Origin: Hydnum rufescens UP504
Taxonomy: Eukaryota > Basidiomycota > Agaricomycetes > Cantharellales > Hydnaceae
Length of the DNA: 64,000 nucleotides
Assembly (NCBI GenBank): GCA_014904985.1
Contig: MU128972.1
Coordinates: 190,223 to 254,222, forward strand
Direction of reading: 5' to 3'
Shown here: positions 53,834 to 64,000 of the stretch, one piece after another
Position numbering within the stretch: position 1 is the stretch's first letter
How the letters are laid out: each line of letters opens with the position of its first letter
The notes under the pieces: model-generated
What the model was told of the DNA's origin: nothing
The model's input: the letters and a program-made list of their open reading frames with translations, nothing else
The model's database searches: none
Position numbers and translations under genes: made by a program

Positions 53834-55900
53834 ATGGAGATAATTCATGTCACTCGTGTCAACGTCCTGGGTGGCTCGTTCTTTGGTAGTCTCCTCACCG
53901 CTTTGTCAGTCTCCTTCAGCCTTAAGGACGGGCACGACAGCACTGATCTAACGTATTTGTCAGATGCTTCGGTGTTCTCACTGTCCAGACCGCTACCTAT
54001 TATCATGCGTTCCCAAGTGACGGAAGGCCGGTGAAACTGGCGGTACGTCTCTCGATAAATGTGCATTAGCCGCCCATTATCTACCCCTTCTTCAGGTGGC
54101 CTTTTTATGGCGAGCATCGCACACACTGATATTTCAAGGCATATTCCTCATCTTCTATTGTAAAGGACTTCACAGGCTTTTCAACTGTTGGTGTCTTCTT
54201 TTCGGTGCTCTTCAACTACTTCGAGGAAATAATGTGGAGGCTTATCGTTGGCCCACACTAATATGTACGTTATACAGAGCGTGCATTACCTGGTCTTTAT
54301 ATTGGTGGTCGGTCATAAATTACCATAATCCTTTGGCTCTGGACCGGGCCACATGGTGCGTACCGGAGGGATCACGGCCGTTCCCCGCTCCTTTTCCCTA
54401 ACGATCCCCTCTACCCATGAAATCATTGCATATTTATAGGGAATTCTTGATATATCAAATCAACACAGTGAATACTGAGTCGGCTCTTGTTGTGGATGTT
54501 CTTATCTTGGCTTTGGCACTATCTCCTTCAAGGTCTTCGCATCAGTCATTGTCCAGACATTCTTCGCGTATCGTGTCTATTCTCGTAGGTCTTGCTACAT
54601 ATCCTCGCCGGAGAAACCACTCATTCATGATTGCCCTTGACCTCCATAGTGAGCGCCAGCCTCTATGTGGGCGTACTTGTATGTTGTGGCCCTGATGTCG
54701 TAATAGATCAGGCTGAAAGTCATGTACTATGGCTTTGTAGCTAGTCCTTGTGTTGCTTCAATTCGGTTAGTCGTTCCCGATTACCATCGTCTTCCAATGT
54801 CCTTCTATCTTATTCTTCTTGTACTAGGGTTTGGTGCCGGTTAGTGCTCATCTTCGTATGTCTCGATGGACCGAACTTATTGTATTCCTATCAAATCGGT
54901 GTTCTCGCGTGGCGCAGCAACCGCCATCAGAGCGTATGCATCCCCGTATTCTCTTCGGCGAGGCCACAACTCACAACTTGTTCGTCTAATTTGGCTGCAT
55001 TTCTCACTGTTGTAGGAACATAAATTTAGAATTTCAAGCGATAGTCAAGGACTGTAAATGGCTCGTTGTGTCATGGCTTACCATTCAAGTGCGTCTTGAC
55101 CACAATTTGTCTGCCCTTGTTTCTAACATACACCCACTTGCTTCGTTGGTACATGGTACATGGTGTGATTATGTCGCTTTCAGGCAACCGCAGATATTGT
55201 AATTGCGACTTGTATGTGTCTCTTATTGCGACGTCGGCGGACCGGGTTTCAGAAGTGCGTATACTGTTACATTTGTGATGGCACATCCATGCACTAACTG
55301 AGTCTCTTGTCTGGTTAATGATCATGCGTCGTTACGTGGCCCAGGACTGATTCAGTAATCAACCGTATGGCACTGTACACCATTAGTACGGGGTTGATCA
55401 CTAGTGTTCTCTCGTGTTTCCTTCTTGTGGTGGTGCGTTTCAGTAATTTCCTTACATTTTTCAGTACGATAATGCTAGTGCTGCACTAACTGGGGCAGTT
55501 TGTCAAATTCGGCTTCCATGTTAGTGGACTTCCTATCGGCATAGTACGTTACTCGATTTTTCGGTCTTCTGCCCGTTCGAGAATGAGCATATTTCTACAC
55601 GAAACTAATTCCTTGATTATGTTCTAGGCACTGCCCACGTTGTATCCCATCACTATGCTCGCCAAGTACGTCCCTATAATGTCTCATTATGCGTGTGATG
55701 CTGAACAACTTAATTTGTTTCCTTACAGCCTACATATGCGAACGACACTCCGGGTGAAGCTTGCTACACCAACCCCCCTTGAACTAATCAGCCGCTCCGT
55801 CAAAAAGCGAATGTGGAAGAATGCGGGGGATCGTGGAAGTGTATGTCTCAATGCATATATTGTGCCCTTTGTGATGTCAGGGGTATGAAGTGATACTAAC
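53834..55900 (+). CDS. DUF6534-type multi-helix membrane protein, copy I
   Basis: Multi-exon gene encoding a membrane protein of the large Agaricomycete DUF6534 family (function unknown). Exon 1 53834-53904, exon 2 53964-54042, exon 3 from 54096. The first three exons read GSFFGSLLTALCFGVLTVQT, ATYYHAFPSDGRPVKLA and VAFLWRASHTLIFQGIFLIF in one frame. Later exons give SFKVFASVIVQTFFAYRVYS (about 54525) with the family FFAYRVY motif, ATADIVIATCMCLLLRRRRT plus GFQK (about 55191-55254), and TDSVINRMALYTISTGLITS (about 55350) leading into a hydrophobic stretch. Introns are about 50-60 nt with CTAAC-like branch sites. Exact middle and terminal exons are uncertain. Most sequence looks intact. Confidence 0.65.
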
Positions 55901-55959
55901 TGACGCTGACCGGAGCTTGTCCGTTTTTCCTAGGAAGAGGGGTTCCAGGCTACAGCATA

Positions 55960-56770
55960 AATATTACCAGAGAGATGGTGTTCGATGATGTGGGCACAAA
56001 TTCGATGGTTCGTATTGGATGTTACCTCCATTTGTCATGCTGTTCAGTGATCCACTTTCTATCGTCGTTACTCCCATCAGAATAGTGACACAAAGGTTCG
56101 GTTTACTGCGGTTCAGAGCCCTGCTTTGGGGGTGACCTGAACCCGAGTCCAAGGTTTTCGGTGCACCCCCGATCAGACCTGAATGTTGATGTTGATGTAG
56201 CCTTGCATGCGTACAAGTAGAGAAACCCACCCCCGCCAATCGCAGGTGCCTCTCGCGATAAATCCTTAGCATGACACCTCACTGCATGTGTAATTAAATC
56301 CCAGCTTTCTACCTGCTCTGTCCGGACGACCTCATCACATGAAACAACGAACACTTCTATCGCGTCCACCAGAATTGTTATTCCTATGACTGTGTAACAA
56401 GACCCACGGTGTTGGCCGGTGACTTGCGTTGGACTCATAGAACCATTTAGACGCCTATCTTAACGAGATCAAAAGGATTCCTCGCCCATGTGACTAGCAC
56501 CCTATTGTAATATGAACCAGGACCAGTACAATTGAATCAACGCCCTGCTCTCAACAACTTGTAAGCTCAAGAACGCCTATACGGGTTCTTGAGCTACCTG
56601 GCGGATCTGGGTAGAACTCACCTCACCTTCAACTCGATTGCAGACTTGACGCAGAGAAAGGTGATGGAACGGGGCAGAATGGCTGGCAGAGGATTCAAAC
56701 CGTCGCCGAGTATGCTTCCACGAGATTTTTGAGGTTTGACGTGTCTTAGTAACCCCTGGTCGTAAAACGC
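55960..56770. other. duplicated flank, no gene recognised
   Basis: Downstream part of copy I. Short minus-strand frames (56774-56577, 56438-56103) do not stay open in copy II, so coding is doubtful. Conserved blocks include TCTATCGCGTCCACCAGAA and the hairpin at 56564. Confidence 0.35.
56564..56595. other. conserved hairpin (copy I)
   Basis: AGCTCAAGAAC and GTTCTTGAGCT form a perfect 11-bp stem with a 10-nt loop. Copy II keeps the stem while the loop differs. Confidence 0.7.
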
Positions 56771-58179
56771 TCATTCTTGATCACCGGAGACAGGAAGCGA
56801 GGTGCACAGCGCCTTCTCGCAGAATGACACCAGCGGATAGGACTGGAGAGAGTGACCGACCAAAGCCGGAAAATTGAGTGAGAGTCAGATCGTCGATTTC
56901 ACGAGAACGGATGGTACTCTATGCAATGCTAAAATGACGAGGCACCAGTGTATTGGAGGCAACGAAATGGGCTAAAGGATCATCAGAAAACATTTCCTAT
57001 AGCTTGTCGAGAAACGAACAAATGGCCTGACGCAGAGCTGCAAAGAATGATTGAGGGGAAATTAGGGCTTAGAACGGCAGCACGCCCTCATCTCTATCGA
57101 AGAGAATACCTGGAGACATGATCGTCATCACAGTCTGAAGCAGGGTCCGCACCAAGAGTGCCCAACGAACAAGTCTGATCAGGGGGATAAAAGTGCAGGC
57201 CGGGGCATTAGCCTGGGTTCGGAGCAGGGGCTAAGGCACAAGTATGAGCGAAGAATTGAAAGAGAACGTCAGCAGGGACAAGCATCTCCTCAAATTGCTG
57301 TCAAGGGTAGGAAAGGTGGGGATGCATCGGTTTGGACTCAGGGTCATGAAAGCTCATCGATTTCACCCTGAAAGTTCATGGCCGAGCAACTGAATGTCCA
57401 GGAGAAAGTCTACGGGACCATGAAAACCAATGCTGCGAGACCAAAGGTGAAAGCGTGCTTCCAATTGGAGCGCAGCAACTAGAGAGAGAGATGAGGCAGG
57501 ATAATCGGCTTGGGAGCCGTAGGCGAAACCAACTACATAAGGGGCATGAACATCGGAAAGCGGGCGAGACTTGCATCACAATTATATGAATCGAGCGTGC
57601 TATGGCTTCCGTCTCCCGAGGACCTGTCACGGCTGTTGGCCAGGATGGAAGCATCAAGCATCAAGTGATTGGAGAGACATCGGCTCTTTAATCGCCATGA
57701 GTATCGGACGGGCCGGGATGAGCGGTATCAATTATTTGGTACTAAGACGAGACAGCTGACTTCCCCCATGTGCAATAAAGAATTTCAGAAACGGTGGGGG
57801 CAAAGCATCACTCTTGATTTGCATGGAGGTGACCTGAGGACATATGGTCTGGTACCCAGACATATCGACGAGGCCGCGTGCGTCCAGTGCGGGTTTTGGT
57901 GTATTACGTGCCGTCCAAGTCCATTCAGTGTACCAGTGACCACGTAGTTCTGCCAAGGACTCAGGCTTCAGCCAGCTCGAGTCCGAAACCAGTCATGTTC
58001 AATGAGACTAGTGCGGCAACACCCGGCGGCGGTTCCGCATTCAGCCATACAGTATATATAATAGGCTAATAGCCTCAGCACTCTCAAGCTCGGCCAATAT
58101 TAAGTAGGTCACAGGGCTGTCACGTGCTACCACCTATGCACTCAGGGAAGGCTTCAGAGATGAGCGTGCTGCTAGACAG
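56771..58179. other. single-copy spacer, no gene recognised
   Basis: Between the two duplicated segments only short frames are present (for example 57376-57657 minus). None shows family motifs or splice structure that I could follow. Confidence 0.4.
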
Positions 58180-59334
58180 GTATTTTGCGTTTACTTCGAG
58201 GATCCGACTTGAGATCTCGAATCGTACTGTATTTTATGTCTGCCTTGGACTTCTCGCGTACCGCCGCTATAGCGCTTACAGTATCCGGATCGATAGGGAT
58301 AATTCTCACCCTGAGGTGCCTAGGGGCGTTGGAAAACACCAACCAGCATCCTCTTGCCAGAATTTCAATCGATAGCACCTCAGACCTTCGGCTCTATCTG
58401 TGGGCTTGAGATTTAGAATAACATGTGAGACCAAAAAAAGGGGTGGGTATGTATCCGCGCTTCCTAGTCGTTGTGTACCTTACACCTATCCTCAGCACCG
58501 CGGGTTATATGTATATTGGAGACCCCTGATTTTTGTGCGAGCCGCAGGGGACGAAGTCAAGCACAATTGACATGGCTCACCACGCGTGTTCGCCTTCTAT
58601 AATTCTGTAATAGATCGTGAGTTTCCCGTCCCAGGAAGATTGACAAATCACTGATGGCGTCATCTAAGCGGGTTCCGGCTGTAATAGAACTGGGCGGGCA
58701 AACATATCCCCTGATCCGTCGAATACCGCAGTTGATTGACTGGGAACATGGGCGGAAAGGCGTCATGCCAGTAGTGGATTATTTCAGATAGGCCGATATG
58801 CACTGCAACTTTGTCATGGGGCAGGGGCGACGTGAATTGGACGATTTAGCCACCGAAGGTACTTCGTAACTACAGCAGACAGGAAGAACATCACGTACCG
58901 CTTTGCTGGGAAGGAACCGGGAGCCGTCTGTCGTCTGCTGAAAGAAATTAGATATACGATTCGAACGCTATTTTTGTCCACCTCCAAGTCATCTGTGGAG
59001 GTGTTGCACTCACGGACAGGGCCGGCCATTTCCTGTAGATGACCCCGAATGTAGGCACCCGTAAAAGCACAAATCTTCTTCTCCTATGTGGGCACAAGAG
59101 TTCAAAATTGCTTTTTTATATATTAGTCTTTAATTTGGTTCCGGTCAATCTAGTGTGAATGGTGGAGCCGCCCAAGCTCAAGCAAACCTAGTTGAAGAAG
59201 AATGATCGGATCCTTTATACTGTTCAACTTTACACCTCATTTACCTCGGCTCTCGACCAACCGAGGTAACATGATAGTGCATCCAACCTTTCCGCCCCCA
59301 TTCCTTCCCCGATCCACCTGCTCTTTCCTTCTCC

Positions 59335-61420
59335 ATGGAGATAATGAATGTCACCCTAGTCAACATCTTTAGGTGGCTCGTTCTTTGGCAACCTCCTCAC
59401 CGCTCTGTCAGTCTCCTCCAGCCTTAAGGATGCCCACAGCAATGCTGACGTAGCTAACGTATTTGTTAGATGCTTCGGTGTCCTCACTGTCCAGATTTCT
59501 ACCTATTATCATGCATTCCCGAATGATAGAAGGCCGTTGAAACTGGCGGTATGTTCCTCCATATTCCCTTGAAATGTACATTCATCGCCCATTATCTATC
59601 CCTTTCTCAGGTGGCGTTTTTATGGTGAGCCTCGCACACTTATCTTTCGAGGCATATTCATCATCTTCCATTCTATAGGACTGTGGATGCCTTACAACTG
59701 TTGGTATCTCCCTTTCTGTGCTCTTCCACTGTTCCCGTGAAACAGTGTGGAGGCTTACTGCTCACCGATACTATCCACGTTATACAGTGCATGCGTTTCC
59801 AGGTCTTTATATTGGTGGTTTGTCATAAATTATAGTAATCCGTTGGCTCTGGGGTGGGCGACATGGTGCGTATCGGGTGTATCAAGTCCGTTGACCGTTC
59901 CTTTCCCTAACGATCCCTTTACCTATGAAATAATCGCCTACTTATAGGGAGTTCGCCGTATATCAAATCAACACCGTGAGTACTAAGTCAGTTCTTGTTT
60001 TGGGTACCCTTATCCTGGATTCGGCGCTATCTACTTCAAGGTCTGCGCATCAGTCACTGTGCAGACATTCTTTGCGTATCGCGTCTATTCTTGTGGGTCT
60101 TGCCACATGTCATTGCTAGAGAACCATCCCATTCACAATTCCCCTTGACTTTCATAGTGAGCGCCAATCTCTACGCAGGAGTGTTGGTGGTGTGTTGTGG
60201 CCCTGATATTGTCGTGGATCAGTCTGAAAGTCTTCCATTATAATTTTGTAGCAAGTCCTTGTGTTGCTTCAGTTCGGTTAGTCTTTCCCGATTGCCATCG
60301 TTTTCCAATGTGCTTTTATCTTGTTCTTCTCGTACTAGGGTTTGGTGCCGGTTAGTACTTATCTTCTGTCTCGATGGACCAAGACTTCTTGTATCCCGAC
60401 CAAATCGATGTTTTGGCGTCCTGCAGCAACCGCCATTAGAGCGTATGTATTCCCGTATTCTCTCCGGCGAGACCACAGCCAACAACTTGTTTATTTGATT
60501 TGGTTGTGTCTCTCACTATTTCAGGAATATGAATCTGGAATTTCAAGTGATAGTCAAGGAGTGTACATGGCTCGTTGTGTCATGGCTTACTGTTCAAGTG
60601 CGTCTTGGCCGCAATCTATCTGCTCTTGTTTCTGACACACACTGTTCCCTTCGCTGATACATGGTACATGGTGTAATTATGTCGCTTTCAGGCAACTGCA
60701 GATATTGTAATTGCGACATCCATGTGTCTCTTATTGCGACGTCGGCGCACCGGGTTTCAGAAGTACGTGTCCTGATACATTGTGATGGTACATTCCTGTA
60801 CTAAACGAGTCCCATTATCTGATTAATGATCTCATCTGTCGCTGCGTGGCACAGAACTGATTCAGTAATCAACCGTATGGTACTGTACACCATTAGTACG
60901 GGGTTGATCACTAGTGTTCTCTCGTGTTTCCTTCTTGTAGTGGTGCGTTTGAGCAACTTTCTTTCGTTTTTCAGCACGATATTGGTAGTGCTGAACTAAT
61001 GGGGGCAGTTTGTCAAATATGGGTTCCATTTTAGTGAACTTACTATCGGCATGGTAGGTTGCTCATTTTTCGGTCTCCTGCTTGTTCGAGAATGAGCGTA
61101 GTTCTATGCAAGACTAATCCCTTGATCCTGTTTTAGCCACTGGGCACATTCTATTCCATCACCATGCTCGCCAAGTACGTCCCTATAGTATCTCTCGTTG
61201 TGCGTGCGATGCTGAATTTTATGTTCGGCCTTGTAGTCTGCACATGCGAACGACGCTCCGGGCGAGGCTTGAAACACCAAGCCCCCTTGAACTGATTAGC
61301 ACCTCGATCAAAAAGAGAATCCGATGGAAAGCGAGGGTTCCTGGACGTGTACGTCTCTATGTCGTGGCCCCTATGACGGAAGAGCGATGAGGTGGTGCCA
61401 ACTGACACTGATTGGAACAT
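59335..61420 (+). pseudogene. DUF6534-type membrane protein, copy II (frameshifted)
   Basis: Same exon order as copy I: start ATGGAGATAATGAATG at 59335, exon 2 with CFGVLTVQISTYYHAFPNDR, KVCASVTVQTFFAYRVYS near 60035, and the ATADIVIAT exon near 60690. One extra base in exon 1 (AACATCTTTAGGTGG against AACGTCCTGGGTGG in copy I) shifts the reading frame before the first helix. The later exons remain well conserved, so the loss is recent, or a different start is used. Copy I is the likely functional gene. Confidence 0.6.
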
Positions 61421-61487
61421 GTCTGTTTTTCTAGGAAGAGAGGTTCCGGGAGATAAGGATAAATATCACCAGAGAGGTGAGATGGGA

Positions 61488-61518
61488 CGATGTGGATGTG
61501 GATGTGGATGTGGACATC
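61488..61518. repeat. (GATGTG)n microsatellite
   Basis: About five units. The equivalent place in copy I lacks the expansion. Confidence 0.8.
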
Positions 61519-62206
61519 AAACCAATGGTTCGTATTAGATGACCCGTGCATTTATCATGCTGTTCAATCGTTCGCGTTCCATCGTGGTTACTCTCATCAG
61601 CATAGTGATACAAAGGCTCGGTTTACGGCGGTTCAGAGCCCTGTCTTAGGGGGGACCTGAAATCGTGTCCGCGGCTTCGATGCGGCCTCGAGGCCTAGGT
61701 ATTCTTGAGGTTTAGGTTGGAATTTTGATGTAGCTTTGCATGCGTACAAGTAGGAACATTCACACTCCCTTAATCCCAGGTGCCCCTTGCGACGAATCAT
61801 TAAGGTCCCTTGGGCTGGCACAAAATTTGGTGTACATTAGGTGTATATCTAACCTTCTTGTATTGACATCAAGCAAATATATAGCAAGTGCGTGTAGACC
61901 CTTGGCGCGACACTTCTTTGGATGTAATTAAATCTTGACTTTCTATCTGCCCTGTCCCGACTACCTCATCACAGGAAACAGATTCGAACACTTCTATCGC
62001 GTCCACCAGAACTTGTGCTTCTATGACCGTGTAACAAGACCAACGGTGTCAGCCAGTGACTTGCGTTGGAATCGTAATCATAGAACCAATTAGATGCCTC
62101 TCTTAACGAGATCAAGAAGATTCCTTGTCGATTTGACTAGCACCCTATTGTAATGTGAACCAGGATCAGTGCACTCGAATCAATACCCCGCTTCCAACAA
62201 TTCGTA

Positions 62207-62238
62207 AGCTCAAGAACGTGTGTGCAGGTTCTTGAGCT
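62207..62238. other. conserved hairpin (copy II)
   Basis: Same 11-bp stem AGCTCAAGAAC/GTTCTTGAGCT as at 56564, with a changed loop (GTGTGTGCAG). Confidence 0.7.
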
Positions 62239-62310
62239 AGTTGGCGAATCCGGGTAGAACTCACGTTCGACTCGAGCTAACTTGGCGCAGAGCAAGGTGA
62301 TAGAACGGGC

Positions 62311-64000
62311 TCCAACGGCAGGCAAAGGATTCAAAGGATTGTTAACCAGGATGTCGGCACCAAGTGATCAGGAAAACATCGGTTCCTTGCTGGCCTGAAC
62401 GAGCCGTATCGCTTAAATTACTACATGAGCGGGGCAGTGGCGAAGCCAGACTTGGACCAAGCGTCAGGAATCCAAAACTACCGAAGAAGGATCGGCAAGG
62501 GAAGTTGTCGGAGAAGATATCAAATGATTCCAAACGTACGACTGATCGAAGGCCTGGGTGGCACGAGTACGCGCGCGGTCGGGACAATTCAACACCCAAC
62601 TATTGGTCGCACGCGCACCTCGCACTTGTCCCGCCAGTTCTTGACCCAGCCCCAGCACACATATTTCTGATTAAGCTAAGTCACGGGTGGATCCCAAGCA
62701 GTGGCATGACCACACACCGATGGCCTAACAATCTCTTGGCTGCAGCAGAGCACATTATATTTGTGACAGACGTAGCATGGCCCTTTCAAGGTGTCTGGGT
62801 TCAGTGTGCTGCCCTCGGGCTTACGAAAATACAGAGACTCCCTTCGAGGTGCGGTACGTACACACAGTAGCTGACTGGCTCGTGGATCTGACTTGACTTT
62901 CTGGGCAATATGAGGGAATTCAGTGGAACGAAAGTACTGTTTGGGATGGGTGCGCACGGGATTGAGGCAGCCGCGCGCTCGCTGGTGCCTCTCACGATAT
63001 CAATTGTCAGACTGAAATATGCTCCTGTTTTATCGTAAGTTTGTTTGTGATCACATCTGGAAGATTTGGTATAATCCATGTCGCCCAAGTCCGTGAGTGC
63101 CGACAATTGTCACGATTGTCGGTGACGAGGTCACATCACTGATGAATAATATTACATAATCATGGCCTGTGGGACATCCCCATTTCCAACATCCTGTTAC
63201 CCAAAGATCCCTGGCACCAGCCACCCAGCCCCATTTACACATCCCATCAGCACCCCCAAAACCTCGATCCAATCCACCATCCTCCCTGCTGTTTTGTGAG
63301 GAATTCCGCCCATACTATATCCTATATCCTATCCAACAGCCCCCCCCTCAGAAACTACCCGAGATTGCGCGTCCATCACAATGCACAGAACGAACGGCGG
63401 CGATCCTCCCCAAAAACCTCTTTGAAAGGAATCTGCATCGTCAAGAATTGAGATTAGAGCCTCCTCCCCACAGAAAGTGCATGCATGCACACCAGGGATC
63501 AGATATCGGGACGCAGCGACATCCAATAAGCATTGTATAACGAAGCGGAGCCTGAACCAAAATTCCATCCAGAGACACACAAGCCAAGAAGCCAGAGAGC
63601 CCGGCAGGAGAGAGACGCTTCGGGAGCCAGAGAAGCCAGTAGGTAGAGACGGAACGGTAGAATCCAAGACAACTGTGCCTTCACGTACAGCGGGGATCAC
63701 TGTAACACTGACCGATAGAAACGGGGGACTTCAACAAATCCACCGAGTCGAATGCAGAATAAACTTCAGATGGTCAATTTCACCGGATACCGCGAGAAAA
63801 GCAGAATCACGCCACACACGATGGTATAAATAACTGGCCGATTATTGCAGACAAGACAACTGAAACAAACAACATTAGAAACAATCATCACCTCACCAGG
63901 AAAAGCATAAGCCACTAGGAAGCGCAAATATTATCGGGGGAGACGATATCAAGGGCAGCAAAAACGGGTGACACGGCTCACCACCACCACCCGAGACGAA
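62311..64000. other. no gene recognised
   Basis: The longest frame (62364-62870, plus, 168 codons) has no family motif and no codon pattern that convinced me. Composition is CpG-richer than the repeat-filled part of the window, so it may be ordinary host intergenic DNA. Confidence 0.4.

Larger units (their letters stand above)
53030..56640. repeat. segmental duplication, copy I
   Basis: Matches 58180-62310 in direct orientation with an offset of 5.2-5.6 kb. Anchors: TTCTCGCGCACCGTCGGTAC (53060), GTTGATTGACTG (53270), the membrane-protein gene (53834 on) and the hairpin at 56564-56595. Identity is roughly 80-90% by eye. Confidence 0.85.
58180..62310. repeat. segmental duplication, copy II
   Basis: Direct partner of 53030-56640. 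It carries about 260 bp of extra sequence near 58340-58640 relative to copy I and several small indels. Confidence 0.85.

Noticed and set aside
62364..62870. 168-codon plus-strand frame as a gene
   Set aside because: No domain, no splice context and overlapping frames of similar length on the other strand make it likely to be chance.

Overview
The window is a transposon graveyard from a filamentous fungus, most likely a mushroom-forming basidiomycete (Agaricomycete). The pointers are 50-115 nt spliceosomal introns with CTAAC-type branch sites, retrotransposon, DDE, hAT and tyrosine-recombinase families of the kind expanded in Agaricomycetes, and two copies of a DUF6534-type multi-helix membrane protein gene. 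There are no operons, prokaryotic signals, rRNA genes or confident tRNA genes. Bases 30270-31156 are an assembly gap.

Layout. 1-1313: minus-strand Ty3/gypsy gag relic. 2485-11881: a 1.2 kb fold-back (palindromic) element, split by an 8.2 kb terminal-inverted-repeat element (3630-11830) with a perfect 8-bp target duplication. That element holds a solo LTR and the most unusual structure here: two head-to-head arrays of about 13 intron-exon modules. Each module has one hairpin at the exon end and a second hairpin inside the intron. 11886-18950: two inverted gypsy-like gag-protease relics, one broken by a solo LTR. 19408-23987: a TA-flanked DDE transposon broken by another LTR of the same family. 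24000-32250: an unrecognised gene fragment, a 24-bp minisatellite, a fourth LTR, tandem repeats, the gap and unassigned sequence. 32257-36930: a nearly complete tyrosine-recombinase gene whose third intron carries a 2.8 kb repeat with a very G-rich minisatellite. About 37460-52930: a hAT element split by a complete copia retrotransposon (38417-46652) and by a TA-flanked Tc1/mariner-like element (48863-52384) that carries a second, plus-strand gene. 53030-62310: a duplicated segment with two DUF6534-type genes. 62310-64000: nothing recognised.

Insertion order can be read directly from target-site duplications: gag-protease relic, then fold-back element, then 8.2 kb element, then solo LTR; and hAT, then copia, then solo LTR and G-rich repeat inside copia, with Tc1/mariner separately in hAT. 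Most coding regions are broken by frameshifts and single TGA stops. The repeat-filled 1-52.4 kb looks CpG-poor and the last 11.6 kb looks CpG-richer, as expected if silenced repeats have lost methylated CpG. All calls come from reading the sequence; no database search was run.
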